Source: an uncultured Lachnospiraceae bacterium (GTDB lineage Bacteria > Bacillota > Clostridia > Lachnospirales > Lachnospiraceae). Taken from it: 64,000 nucleotides of DNA. The translations under genes and the position numbers were made by a program. Positions 8,339 through 17,498 of the stretch are shown here, piece after piece (the first letter of the stretch is position 1; each line of letters opens with the position of its first letter). The notes under the pieces were generated by a model. The model searched no databases. It saw only the letters and a program-made list of their open reading frames with translations, and was not told where the DNA came from. The stretch covers positions 19,024-83,023 of the forward strand of contig CACZBK010000020.1 of NCBI GenBank assembly GCA_902779395.1. The letters run 5' to 3'.

Positions 8339-10208
8339 ACATTTCCTCATCGGCGCGTTTGACAACTTCCGAAACATTCCGATCTGTGTCCTGAGCATAA
8401 ACCGATATCCCGTAAGCTATGGATACATAATCATCCGGAAGCGGCAATCTGTCCGTATACGGACTCATACGGCTCTTAAGTTCTGCCCCGAGCACTTCCC
8501 TGTTATCATAATCCTCATCATACAAAACCGCCAGGAATTCATCACCGCCCACCCTGTAAACAGGGCTGTGTTTAAAAATACTGCATATCAGATGACAGCA
8601 CCTCTTCAGATAATCATCACCGGCATCATGCCCGCCGGTATCATTGATGAGCTTCAGATTATTTACATCAAACATAGCTATGGCAAATTCCGTTTCTGAT
8701 TCGGAATTGATCAGCGACTGAAAATATTTCTCCTTATCTTCGTATGCCATACGGTTTTTTACTCCTGTAAGCGGATCTTTTCGCATCAGATCCATCAGCT
8801 TAATGTTGATCTGATCAAGAGTAAGCGCATGTCTGAACTTTTCAAATACCAGACTCATGCGGTTTTGATAAGTATGAAGAAAACGATTGTAAACCTTTTC
8901 TATACAATCCCTGAAGATGATATAACCATAAACGGAATCTTCCTCATGCAAAGGTAAAAACACATACAGATGATTTTCTCCGTTTATCGTATAACCCGGG
9001 ATAAGTTCTCTTACCGCAAACACATCCCCATTATAGCTTACTCCGTCTTCACAGGAATACAGAACCTCCATATTATGGCTATAACCTTTGGTACGGAGTT
9101 TAATATCGGAATCATAAATGGAAAGCCCGAAATTAGGTTCCAGCAGCACATGAAAAGAGTCCCCTTCATATATATGATCCCGTGTCAGCAGATCATGAAG
9201 GTTTTTCTTAAATTCTTCATACGTGTTGCTGCCAAGCACGACCGAATCAATATTATCCAGCTTTCTGTTAAAATAGGTGGTCATCGACCGGTTTGCGAAC
9301 CCGTCACGTCCCACCTTTCTTCGTATCTTATCACTGTTTCTGTATTCGTAACAGCCGCAGCTGTCTCCCGGAACAAAACGGCAGGGGATTATCCGCGATG
9401 TCCCGTTCTCAACATCACCTTTCACGATCTGATCCCACAACCCCCCCGCTGCTTCACCCATTTCTGTCAGGCACTGATCTACAGAGGCGATAGACGGATC
9501 GAATATCTGGCTGTCTTTAATAAAATCAAACCCTGTAACCATTACATCATCCGGTACCGTATACCCGTTATTAAAAATATTGATGCAGCTTTCCATTGCC
9601 AGCCCGTCATTCGCACATATTATCACATCGGGAAGACCGTTTTCAGATGCACACAGCTCATTCACACGCCGTGCAGCAGCGGCATTTTCCCAGTTGGTAT
9701 AAAAAACTTCTTTAAGGAATCCGGTACAGCCATTTTCTTCAAGATGATCCTGTATAGCCTTCAGTCTAAGATTTGAATCATGTGAATCAGGGGTTCCGGC
9801 AAAGAATATGATACTTTGAACCTTATGATGATCTAAGAGATGAGCGCACAGATCCCTGGTAGCCTGATAATTATCGGAACCCACATAACTGACTCCGTCT
9901 CTCTCCGACCCCTGCATGATAACCGGAATATCTGCTTCACGACACTTAGCCAGTATACTGTCTACCACATCTTTAAAATCCAGACCGCTTCCGAAGATCA
10001 CAGCTCCGTCAAAATCATGCAGGTCCGGGAGTTCAAAAATGTTCATCTCCCCCTTCTTGGCCGCTTCAGAATCACCATAAGTTGCATAACACAAAAACAG
10101 GAAGATATCTACGCCTTCGGATCCGAATGCCTTCTGCATCCCTGATATGAACTGGCTTAATATCTCACAGCACCATCCTGTAGTAAAAAAAGCGATCTTT
10201 TTTTTCAT
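8298..10208 (-). CDS. LacI-type sugar-sensor domain fused to a GGDEF diguanylate cyclase
   Basis: This 636-residue cytoplasmic protein begins (about 1-280) with a periplasmic-binding-protein-like sensor of the LacI/GalR effector type, but has no helix-turn-helix. A linker region follows (about 300-460) and then a GGDEF domain with DPLTGVKNR and the intact active site GGDEF at about 554-558. No RxxD inhibitory site is seen five residues upstream, so product inhibition is not expected. I infer that sugar binding controls c-di-GMP synthesis. The gene ends inside the NahK-like kinase gene, and -10-like TAAAAT (10245-10250) lies upstream. Confidence 0.85.
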   Translation of the reverse strand: MKKKIAFFTTGWCCEILSQFISGMQKAFGSEGVDIFLFLCYATYGDSEAAKKGEMNIFELPDLHDFDGAVIFGSGLDFKDVVDSILAKCREADIPVIMQGSERDGVSYVGSDNYQATRDLCAHLLDHHKVQSIIFFAGTPDSHDSNLRLKAIQDHLEENGCTGFLKEVFYTNWENAAAARRVNELCASENGLPDVIICANDGLAMESCINIFNNGYTVPDDVMVTGFDFIKDSQIFDPSIASVDQCLTEMGEAAGGLWDQIVKGDVENGTSRIIPCRFVPGDSCGCYEYRNSDKIRRKVGRDGFANRSMTTYFNRKLDNIDSVVLGSNTYEEFKKNLHDLLTRDHIYEGDSFHVLLEPNFGLSIYDSDIKLRTKGYSHNMEVLYSCEDGVSYNGDVFAVRELIPGYTINGENHLYVFLPLHEEDSVYGYIIFRDCIEKVYNRFLHTYQNRMSLVFEKFRHALTLDQINIKLMDLMRKDPLTGVKNRMAYEDKEKYFQSLINSESETEFAIAMFDVNNLKLINDTGGHDAGDDYLKRCCHLICSIFKHSPVYRVGGDEFLAVLYDEDYDNREVLGAELKSRMSPYTDRLPLPDDYVSIAYGISVYAQDTDRNVSEVVKRADEEMYENKTFIKSGKLC

Positions 10209-10303
10209 ATGCAGATTCTCCCGTCCCTAAGTCCCATAAGACTTATTTTATCACAGTTTTCGCTTTTTTTCATTTATTTTATTCTTTGATCATGCCCATA
10301 CAG

Positions 10304-10325
10304 ACAGTCAGTATCCCATGACTGT
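10304..10325. terminator. Hairpin between the GH13 gene and the sensor/GGDEF gene
   Basis: ACAGTCA (10304-10310) pairs with TGACTGT (10319-10325) around an 8-nt loop. There is no clear U-run on the minus strand, so it is at best a weak terminator for the GH13 operon. The rest of 10209-10360 holds only the A+T-rich promoter region of the sensor gene. Confidence 0.35.
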
Positions 10326-10360
10326 TTCTGTTTAACAAGATCCGGTTGCACTATTTATCA

Positions 10361-11905
10361 TCAGCTGATTTTTATGAAAACGGCTGATCCACGCTTTATC
10401 CTGCATTTTCCTGCCGAAAAATCCGGTGTTCCTCCGAAACTGTATATCACTTCGCTGCATTCACCATCCGTCTGCAACACCTGATCTTTTCCCGCAGGAT
10501 TAAGCGCCACTATTATCCTTTCCTCCTCACAGCTGCGCATGTATACCAAAGGCTCTCCTTCCGCCCCGTTGCGGATAAACTTTATCTCTCCGCTGTTCTT
10601 TAATGCCTTATGTGACTGACGTATCGCGATCAGTTTCTTCACTTCACTGTACAGAGAAGTATCATCCGTTTTCTGGCTTTTAACATTCGGCCTGTCTGCT
10701 TTGGGATCGACAGGGATATACAGATTTTTGCCGTCCGCATCCGAAAAACCCGCATTAAGCGAATCATCCCACTGCATCGGGGATCTTGAACCTGTCCTTC
10801 CGTATCCACCCTCAACGGAAGTCAGGTTCTCTACATAACGCATGCCTATCTCATCGCCGTAATAAATAAAAGGTGCTCCCGGCATAGACAGAAGAAAAGC
10901 AAATGCTATCTTTACTTTGTCCCCATTAATGGTACGCGCCAGCCTGTCCATATCATGATTTCCCGAGGGTATACAGATCAATCCCCTGCCTGCCGCTTTA
11001 GCGTAATTCTCAAGATACTTTTCTACAAATTCCGAGGCATCTCCCTCTCCGCCAAAGAAAGGCTTCTCACAACGGAACAGGTCATTATAATGAGACGGTC
11101 CGAAATGAAGCAGGAAATCCATGTGAAATCCGCCCTCTATGCTTTTATCCGGCTCACCCCATTCCGATACCAGTACTGCCTCAGGGAAGCTTTCATCCAA
11201 AAAGCTCCGGATGTCCTGCCACAGCGCAATGGTCCCCTTACCGTCTTCATCATTCTTTACCAGCGAACCGGCCATATCAACCCTGAACCCGTCACATCCC
11301 TTCGAAAGCCAGAACCTCATAACATCTTTCATGGCATTGCGCGTGGCAATAGCCCCCTCTGAATCCATGGACTGCTGCCAGGGACGGTCAATCTTATAGA
11401 ATCCGTAATTAAGCGCAGGCTGATGTGTGAAAAAATTCACCAGACAGCTTCCGTCGCGGTCCGATATTCCTCTCAGAGAACCGTAACCCTCCGGCGATTC
11501 CCAGATACTGTCCGTCCATATATAACGGTCAGTAAACTCATTCTTCTGCGCCTTCATGCTTTCAACAAACCATGGATGTCTCCATGATGTATGTCCGGGA
11601 ACCAGATCCAGCAGGACATGCATACCAAGCTTATGCGCTTCCATGAACATCCTCACGATATCCTCATTGGTCCCGTATCTTGGCGCCACTTTATAATAAT
11701 CGGCCACATCATAGCCTGCATCACCAAAAGGTGAATCAAAGCAGGGATTAAGCCATATGGCATTACAGCCAAGTTCCTTTATATAAGGCAGTTTTTCCGT
11801 TATACCGTTTATATTCCCTATCCCGTCTGCGTCGGTATCCTTAAAAGACTGCGGGTATATCTCGTAAAAAACCGCATCTTCCAGCCATTGTATTCTTTTT
11901 CTCAT
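10361..11905 (-). CDS. GH13 alpha-glucosidase/alpha-amylase family enzyme
   Basis: A 514-residue intracellular (no signal peptide) GH13 enzyme of the oligo-glucosidase type. It opens with AVFYEIYPQSFKD, the usual start of the TIM barrel. Catalytic residues are present: nucleophile Asp in GFRVDMAG (about 210), acid/base Glu in VSEWGEP (about 248) and the third Asp in GNHDMDR (about 318). A C-terminal beta domain follows. It likely cleaves small alpha-glucosides; linkage preference cannot be read. It overlaps the radical SAM gene by 4 nt (ATGA). Confidence 0.85.
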   Translation of the reverse strand: MRKRIQWLEDAVFYEIYPQSFKDTDADGIGNINGITEKLPYIKELGCNAIWLNPCFDSPFGDAGYDVADYYKVAPRYGTNEDIVRMFMEAHKLGMHVLLDLVPGHTSWRHPWFVESMKAQKNEFTDRYIWTDSIWESPEGYGSLRGISDRDGSCLVNFFTHQPALNYGFYKIDRPWQQSMDSEGAIATRNAMKDVMRFWLSKGCDGFRVDMAGSLVKNDEDGKGTIALWQDIRSFLDESFPEAVLVSEWGEPDKSIEGGFHMDFLLHFGPSHYNDLFRCEKPFFGGEGDASEFVEKYLENYAKAAGRGLICIPSGNHDMDRLARTINGDKVKIAFAFLLSMPGAPFIYYGDEIGMRYVENLTSVEGGYGRTGSRSPMQWDDSLNAGFSDADGKNLYIPVDPKADRPNVKSQKTDDTSLYSEVKKLIAIRQSHKALKNSGEIKFIRNGAEGEPLVYMRSCEEERIIVALNPAGKDQVLQTDGECSEVIYSFGGTPDFSAGKCRIKRGSAVFIKIS

Positions 11906-12924
11906 TTCTCATCTCCTTTTCGGACACAGTATGGTGCTTCATAAAGATTTTTTCCGGCAAAGTACGCCATGGAACGACACCCTCCGCGACAGATCAGTTT
12001 TTTATCACAGGATGCACATTTTCCTGTAAGCATATCCGGCTTGAATCTTCTGTTATACGCAAAAGCATCAGGATCTTCCCAGATATCTTTTAAACTGCGT
12101 TCTCTTATATTTCCTTCAATAAAGCGTTCATCATAAAGTGATTCACAGCCCTTGATATTACCTGCACTGTCTATACCGATCAGACTGATACCCGCCTGGC
12201 ATCCATTATAGCAGGCTTTGCCGCTTAGATTGCCACGCAATGATCCTTCACCCGGTGTAAAATAACCTATATTATCTGCTATGCCTAATGCAAACGGCGC
12301 ATCTTTGTGTTCTTCAACAAATCTAATAACCCTGTCTGCATCAAACCGGTGATCTACGCCTCTTTTGGCAGCATTTCCCATTGGAAGACAAGCCTGTAAC
12401 TGCCAGGCAAAGATCGGATAATCTGTCAGAAATTCATAGAGCTGTTCAAGAGTCTTTTCATTCTCCGCATTAAGAGTACTTATCACGGATGTGGGCACCC
12501 CTGCATTTGCCAGCACCCCCAAAGCCCGCTTTACATATTTAAAACTCCCCTTCTGGCGATATCTGTCATGGATATGCTCCGGTCCGTCCAGCGAAAGTGC
12601 AAGTGACTCGATGTTAAGCGTTCCGAGTTCCAGAGCAAGCGTCTGATCTATCATATAGCCGTTACTTATTATACAGACCGCTATATCTTTTTCAGTCAGA
12701 TGCCTTACTATCTCTTTCCAGTCAGGCCTCATAAAGACTTCTCCGCCGATCATGGAAATGCGTTTACATCCAAGCACAGAGAGTTCATCCGACAGTTCAA
12801 GACATTCTTCAGTGCTCAGCTCGTTCTCACGTGCTTTTCCTCCGCCGCTCCCGCAATACTCACAGGAAAAGCAACACGCAAGTGTTATTTCCCAGACAGC
12901 TGTCCTTAATCTGTATTTATCCAT
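11902..12924 (-). CDS. Radical SAM protein with SPASM-type C-terminal cysteines
   Basis: A 340-residue radical SAM enzyme. The 4Fe-4S motif CX3CX2C uses C17, C21 and C24, and GGEVFMRPDW is the usual GGE step. The C-terminal part has clustered cysteines (GCQAG, KGCESLY, CASCDKKLICRGGC) like SPASM domains that bind extra clusters in peptide- or protein-modifying enzymes. It is translationally coupled to the GH13 gene. No convincing peptide substrate gene is adjacent. The target is unknown; maturation of a protein or peptide is the family-based guess. Confidence 0.82.
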   Translation of the reverse strand: MDKYRLRTAVWEITLACCFSCEYCGSGGGKARENELSTEECLELSDELSVLGCKRISMIGGEVFMRPDWKEIVRHLTEKDIAVCIISNGYMIDQTLALELGTLNIESLALSLDGPEHIHDRYRQKGSFKYVKRALGVLANAGVPTSVISTLNAENEKTLEQLYEFLTDYPIFAWQLQACLPMGNAAKRGVDHRFDADRVIRFVEEHKDAPFALGIADNIGYFTPGEGSLRGNLSGKACYNGCQAGISLIGIDSAGNIKGCESLYDERFIEGNIRERSLKDIWEDPDAFAYNRRFKPDMLTGKCASCDKKLICRGGCRSMAYFAGKNLYEAPYCVRKGDEK

Positions 12925-13019
12925 CGTCTATGCCTGCTTCTCCACTATCGGTGATCTTTGAAAAAGATGCTCATCCAATTCATCACGCTGACATTTCTTC
13001 CCGTATTCACTAAAGACTT

Positions 13020-13050
13020 AGAGGACAAAAGCCTGATCCTCTTGTCCTCA
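13020..13050. repeat. Diverged copy of the TGAGGAC hairpin repeat
   Basis: This 31-nt hairpin with perfect outer arms GAGGACAA and TTGTCCTC has the length and arms of the repeat family at 20-41.7 kb, but its core differs. It falls at the predicted transcription start of the radical SAM gene, so it may form a 5' hairpin on that mRNA. Confidence 0.5.
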
Positions 13051-13054
13051 TAAG

Positions 13055-13084
13055 ATAATATCATATAATAACTATCGTTGACAA
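13055..13084 (-). promoter_or_regulatory. Promoter of the radical SAM/GH13 operon
   Basis: On the minus strand TTGTCA (13079-13084) and TATTAT (13055-13060) are 18 nt apart. The transcript would start inside the hairpin at 13020-13050 and run about 125 nt to the ATG at 12924. Confidence 0.55.
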
Positions 13085-13152
13085 TTACCCGAAAAATTCC
13101 CGACAGCAGCTCATATAAGCCCCCCGGCATGAATGCGGTCAACAGTCTTTTT

Positions 13153-14529
13153 TTATTTCTTTTCAACAACAGACTTTCCCAGCCATTTTTTTCTGTACCA
13201 ATAGTACATGACTATAAGTCCGCGTATACACTCATCTGTGGCTGTACCGGCATAGATTCCCGCTACGCCCAATCCCAGTACCACTCCCACCACATATCCG
13301 GTTGTAAGTCCTAAGCCCCAATTGCATACGATCCCCATGATAAGCGGGAATATATACGCTCCTGCCGCTTTCAGGCTGCTTACAAATGTCATGTTAAGAC
13401 AGCGCCCTGTTTCTACAAATATATCTGCTATCATGATCATCTGTCCGAGGGCAATGATATTGCTGTTAGATGTAAAAAGCTGCAGGGTATATCTGCAAAA
13501 TACCGCATTAACAGATGCCAACGCTATCGTTATAGGTAAAGAGGTCCTGAGCGTTTTGAACACTCTTTTATATGCCTCTTCATTTTTCCCCGCACCTACA
13601 AGATGTCCTGTAATGATCTGGGTTGACATTGCGGATGCATTGGAGAATATCATTGCGAAAGAAATAAGCGTATTACAATAAGACCTGGCATTTACCGAAT
13701 CATTTCCCATCGCATTTACAAATGAAAGAAGTGTCGTCTGATAAAGATTGTAAGTGAGAGTTTCGCCTGCCGTAGGAAGACCTATTTTTATCATCTTTCC
13801 AAGCAGTCTTCCCGGGAAGGGATTAAGGTAGCGCAGAGAGATCCTGCCTATCTTAGCCGCATAGAAAAAGATTATAAGTGCCATCACCGCTATAACCCGG
13901 GCAGCAACCGTTGATATTGCAACTCCGGCTACACCCATTTTCATGAAAGTCAATGGGCCGTACAGGAAAAGATAGTTTCCTACAATATTGATAATGTTGA
14001 TCGCAAATGAAACCCACATACCTATCTTGGTATATCCGTTACATCTAAGTATCTGAAGCATTACGTTAAACACAGCAGTGATAAAACCCCCGCCGCCTAC
14101 AATATAGATATATATCATAGAATAAGGTCTCATCTCCGGTGATACATGCAAAAAATCCATGATCATGGGATTTGCCGCACAGAATACCCCGCTCAGAACA
14201 GCTCCTATCACCAGATTTACCATTACTGCCAGTGTATAGATCATATTCATCTTATCATACTGTTTAGCACCAAGGTATTGGGCAGCAACCACGCTGGTTG
14301 CTGTTGCTATTACATTAAACAGGATATTCATCATGAACATGATGGTATTGGCATTTCCCACTGCTCCCACTGCATATTCGTCATAATGACTCAGCATAAG
14401 CATATCGATATTATTGAGCATCGTATTAAGGAAAAGTTCCAGAAACATGGGGCCCGCAAGAACAAGAAGCGGGGTTTTCTCATCTATGATAATTGAATTT
14501 TTATTTTTAAAAATACCTGCTTTTTCCAT
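13153..14529 (-). CDS. MATE-family multidrug/cation efflux transporter
   Basis: A 12-helix integral membrane exporter of the MATE/DinF type. Early motifs such as GPMFLELFLNTMLNNIDMLM and the symmetric second half (GLPTAGETLTYNLYQTTLLS) are typical of the family. I prefer ATG 14529 (458 residues); an upstream TTG at 14568 lacks a clear ribosome site. The family uses Na+ or H+ gradients to export organic cations; the substrate is not predictable here. It sits between pgeF and the radical SAM operon, all on the minus strand. Confidence 0.85.
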   Translation of the reverse strand: MEKAGIFKNKNSIIIDEKTPLLVLAGPMFLELFLNTMLNNIDMLMLSHYDEYAVGAVGNANTIMFMMNILFNVIATATSVVAAQYLGAKQYDKMNMIYTLAVMVNLVIGAVLSGVFCAANPMIMDFLHVSPEMRPYSMIYIYIVGGGGFITAVFNVMLQILRCNGYTKIGMWVSFAINIINIVGNYLFLYGPLTFMKMGVAGVAISTVAARVIAVMALIIFFYAAKIGRISLRYLNPFPGRLLGKMIKIGLPTAGETLTYNLYQTTLLSFVNAMGNDSVNARSYCNTLISFAMIFSNASAMSTQIITGHLVGAGKNEEAYKRVFKTLRTSLPITIALASVNAVFCRYTLQLFTSNSNIIALGQMIMIADIFVETGRCLNMTFVSSLKAAGAYIFPLIMGIVCNWGLGLTTGYVVGVVLGLGVAGIYAGTATDECIRGLIVMYYWYRKKWLGKSVVEKK

Positions 14530-14572
14530 TCCAAATACAGTTCCCTTTCCGGCAACCGCATTATTCAACCGG

Positions 14573-14601
14573 CGGCCGATAAAATATTATACGTCCGGCC
14601 G
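14573..14601 (-). promoter_or_regulatory. -10 box of the MATE gene between two CGGCCG palindromes
   Basis: A perfect minus-strand TATAAT (14586-14591) lies between CGGCCG at 14573-14578 and CGGCCG at 14596-14601. No good -35 is seen. The paired palindromes flanking the -10 look like an operator. Confidence 0.4.
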
Positions 14602-14682
14602 TTTTTTTTCTCATTAAAAATTGACCTTGGCTATATCAGTTCTTGTCACAGATCCTGTATATATGAAAACATCATTTAAGCT

Positions 14683-15462
14683 TTAAGGCAGCATTATCAC
14701 CGCCGCCTGGCTCCCACGCTCACCACCCGTAAATCTGTGAGACCAGTATTTATCCGGCATGCACATGGTGCATTCTTCTATAAGCTCAATATGTTCTTCT
14801 CTCACTCCGCTCCGAATGAGACACCGTTTTACGACCGATTTCAGATCCAGCATATACCTGCCGTTTTCTTTTAGATCATAAAGATCAGAAGCCGTCCTGT
14901 TTAAAAGCTCGTTTACAGCTTCAATAACCTCTTCACCTACTTCAAAACAGCATCGGCCAATCGCAGGCCCTATACAGGCCTTGATGTGTTCCGTTTCCGC
15001 TCCAAGGCTGATCATCTTTTCTATAGCTTCTTTCTCTATATCCTGAACTGTCCCTCGCCATCCCGAATGCACAGAGGCGATCACTCTGTTTTTCTCGTCA
15101 GCAAGCAGCAGGGGTATACAGTCAGCTGTAAAAACAACCAATGGTACTTTGGAGACGTTTGTAACATATCCGTCCGCCTCGAACAAGTCCGTATAGCCAT
15201 ATGGCTTTCGGGCATCATTCCCATCGACGATCATTACATTTCTGCCGTGTATCTGTTTCCCGCATACAAAGCTTTCAACATCAATGCCACATGATGTGAA
15301 AAATTTTTTATAATTTTCCTTTACACACTCTTCACGGTCTCCATGATTCATTCCCAGATTCAGGGATCCGAAGATTCCTGTACTTACTCCCCCATACCTT
15401 GTGGAAAATCCATGCGGAAATGAAATCAGCTCTGATTTTACCGTTGCGGGTGATCTTCCCAT
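14683..15462 (-). CDS. pgeF: Peptidoglycan editing factor / multicopper polyphenol oxidase family (YfiH)
   Basis: A 259-residue YfiH/PgeF-family protein. Conserved elements are visible in order: FPHGFSTRYGGVS, the metal site VFTADCIPLLLAD, SVHSGWRGT with its metal-binding His, and CIGPAIGRCCFEVG. The family has been linked to correcting L-Ser misincorporation in peptidoglycan and also has purine nucleosidase/laccase-like activity; which applies here is not visible. AAAGGAG precedes the ATG. It lies between the MBL-fold and MATE genes in the same direction. Confidence 0.88.
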   Translation of the reverse strand: MGRSPATVKSELISFPHGFSTRYGGVSTGIFGSLNLGMNHGDREECVKENYKKFFTSCGIDVESFVCGKQIHGRNVMIVDGNDARKPYGYTDLFEADGYVTNVSKVPLVVFTADCIPLLLADEKNRVIASVHSGWRGTVQDIEKEAIEKMISLGAETEHIKACIGPAIGRCCFEVGEEVIEAVNELLNRTASDLYDLKENGRYMLDLKSVVKRCLIRSGVREEHIELIEECTMCMPDKYWSHRFTGGERGSQAAVIMLP

Positions 15463-15509
15463 TTTTATCTCCTTTTCATACAGCAGCAGTCTTATGTTGT
15501 ATGATCCAT

Positions 15510-16205
15510 CTATGACTGTTTTACATCACACAAGAGTATATCTGTTCCAATATCATATTCATCAATTACATTTCCGAACATTTCTGCTCTTTGCGGTTTA
15601 GTCTCTCCGCGCTCGATCTTTTCTGCGCCGGCTATCAGTTCGGGAATTATATCCATATTCAGAGGATATGCGCCGTGGCTTGGATAGATCTCTTTTATAT
15701 CCTCATTCAATGACAGCAGATGCTTAAGACTCAGTATATAGGCCGGCAGATCTCTCATCGGGCCAAACATAAAGATCCTGCCGTCCTTCTGTATAGGATC
15801 CCCGCTAAAAAGCATCCCGCTGTTAAGATCCAGAAGCGCAGTACTTCCCGGCGTGTGTCCGGGCAAAGCGATAGCCTTGAGCTTTCTGTTTCCAAGATCG
15901 ATGATATCTCCGTCAAATACCGCTTCCATTTTCTGCGATGGATGTTCTGTTTTATAATTTACAAACTCAGCCGGATTCATCATAACGCTCTCAAACTCAT
16001 GATTGCTTCCTGTATGATCCCTGTCGGCATGTGTATTAAAAAGCCTAATGGGTTTATCCGTCACCTTTTCTGCCAGCTCCTTTGCATTTGTAACCTGCAT
16101 ACCGCTGTCGATCATCAACGCTTCCTTTTCACCGATAAGCAGAAAGAAACGCACATGTCCTTCATCGCACACATATGTCGTATCATCCAGTTTTATAAAC
16201 TCCAT
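15510..16205 (-). CDS. Metallo-beta-lactamase-fold hydrolase
   Basis: A 231-residue MBL-fold hydrolase. The metal motif reads NTHADRDHTGS, i.e. H-x-D-x-D-H instead of the commoner H-x-H-x-D-H. The later residues are present: LPGHTPGSTALLD (His), LFSGDPIQ (Asp) and YPSHGAYP (His). Glyoxalase II-like, lactonase-like or other thioester/phosphodiester activities are all possible. GGAAGGAGAG lies before the ATG. Confidence 0.8.
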   Translation of the reverse strand: MEFIKLDDTTYVCDEGHVRFFLLIGEKEALMIDSGMQVTNAKELAEKVTDKPIRLFNTHADRDHTGSNHEFESVMMNPAEFVNYKTEHPSQKMEAVFDGDIIDLGNRKLKAIALPGHTPGSTALLDLNSGMLFSGDPIQKDGRIFMFGPMRDLPAYILSLKHLLSLNEDIKEIYPSHGAYPLNMDIIPELIAGAEKIERGETKPQRAEMFGNVIDEYDIGTDILLCDVKQS

Positions 16206-16242
16206 TTCCGCTCTCCTTCCTTCTATGAAGATAATATCAGCA

Positions 16243-17493
16243 TTATCTTTCTTTTAGACCATCTGTTTTCTGAAAAAGCCACTCGCCTATGAACTGAAGC
16301 TGTGTGGGATTGAACTTCTCATCGTCGCAATAAATATAATAACAGCATTTGACAGTGGACAACACTATCGCTTTTCCTTTTTTTCCGCGATAATCATATT
16401 CGGTCTGAACCGATTCCCTTATCTTATGCGGGAAATGCAATACCTCTTTGTTTATATCAAGCGCAAACTCCTTTTCGTTCATCAGGAGTTTTCCTTCCCC
16501 CAGATCAACAAAACCTTTTTCGTTTGGCAGCGCTTCCACATGTACATCGTAGCTCATCAAAAATGCCTCAGTCTCATCAGCTGTCTCTTTGATCTCTGTT
16601 TCTCTCTCCCACTCATACCAGTCGGGGATCCTGAATGTTTCTCTGTTATCGCCCATTTCTTCAAGCAGACCATCCTCACGCAGCAGATAGTGTCTACCGC
16701 ATGCCTTACATTCAAGAATATCCCCGTGACTCGTCATCTTATACCTCTGCCTGCACTTTCTGCACATATACAAAGGCATATGCAGGCCTTCCGCTCGAAA
16801 GCTCTCCGTTATACGTATCTTATTTGCCAGCTGATAATCATACTCGTTATACTTAAGGCCATCCTCTATTGCATCTTGGATCTCCCGTTCATTTTTACTG
16901 CGTACCTCTTCCCGTGAAAACAGAAGCTTCATCTGCCCTCTGGCAGGAACTTTCCTGCTGCGCAGTTCATCCCAGAATGGATTGGCAAGATACGATCCGT
17001 ACAATGTAAAAAGAACAACAGGCACATCCATCGTTTTACAGAGTTTTCCCATGTTTTTCGGAATGTATGCCGTAGTCCCCACATTAGAATGACGCGATTC
17101 CGGATAGACCCATACCGCCTGTTTTTTGGCGATAGCATATTTCATATTGCGGACCACACTGATATCGGGAACAAATCTTCTCTTTCCTATACAGCCCAGT
17201 CCGCGATAAAGCCACTTTCCGTACCAGGCAAAACCCTCCATGTCTGAGACAAAAACTGCCCTGTGCGGAAACATTGCCAGCGGCGCAGCCGAATAATCAG
17301 CGGGCCCCTGATGAGTCGCTATCACCAGATACGGCGGCTTTATCCCCTTCATGCCCGTCTTGTCGATCTTAAGCCCTATCTTGCGGGTATCCAGAAATGC
17401 AGCCAGCCAAATAAGCGGCATAAGGAAAAAGTATTGCTTTGAAGGTCTCTCCGCCATTGCAAACGGAGTCATATCATCCGTATATCTCAGCAT
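16243..17493 (-). CDS. PlsC-like acyltransferase with C-terminal zinc ribbon
   Basis: The N-terminal half is a lysophosphatidic-acid acyltransferase-like domain with the HX4D catalytic motif in ATHQGPADYS and the YPESRHS block for phosphate binding. After about residue 240 a four-cysteine zinc ribbon follows (CRKC ... CKAC), then an acidic C-terminal domain of about 140 residues that I do not recognise. PlsC proteins are usually about 240 residues, so this is a larger architecture. It starts 5 nt after the GH27 stop with no strong ribosome site, so translation may depend on termination upstream. Confidence 0.78.
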   Translation of the reverse strand: MLRYTDDMTPFAMAERPSKQYFFLMPLIWLAAFLDTRKIGLKIDKTGMKGIKPPYLVIATHQGPADYSAAPLAMFPHRAVFVSDMEGFAWYGKWLYRGLGCIGKRRFVPDISVVRNMKYAIAKKQAVWVYPESRHSNVGTTAYIPKNMGKLCKTMDVPVVLFTLYGSYLANPFWDELRSRKVPARGQMKLLFSREEVRSKNEREIQDAIEDGLKYNEYDYQLANKIRITESFRAEGLHMPLYMCRKCRQRYKMTSHGDILECKACGRHYLLREDGLLEEMGDNRETFRIPDWYEWERETEIKETADETEAFLMSYDVHVEALPNEKGFVDLGEGKLLMNEKEFALDINKEVLHFPHKIRESVQTEYDYRGKKGKAIVLSTVKCCYYIYCDDEKFNPTQLQFIGEWLFQKTDGLKER

Positions 17494-17498
17494 TTATT

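Noticed and set aside
8970-9776. 268-codon plus-strand frame opposite the sensor/GGDEF gene
   Set aside because: Shadow of a real minus-strand gene with clear domains; its own translation has no family resemblance or ribosome site.
12945-13169. 74-codon frame between the MATE and radical SAM genes as a possible modified-peptide precursor
   Set aside because: It starts at a TTG inside the MATE gene without a ribosome site, has no Cys or leader/core pattern, and runs through a promoter and a hairpin repeat.
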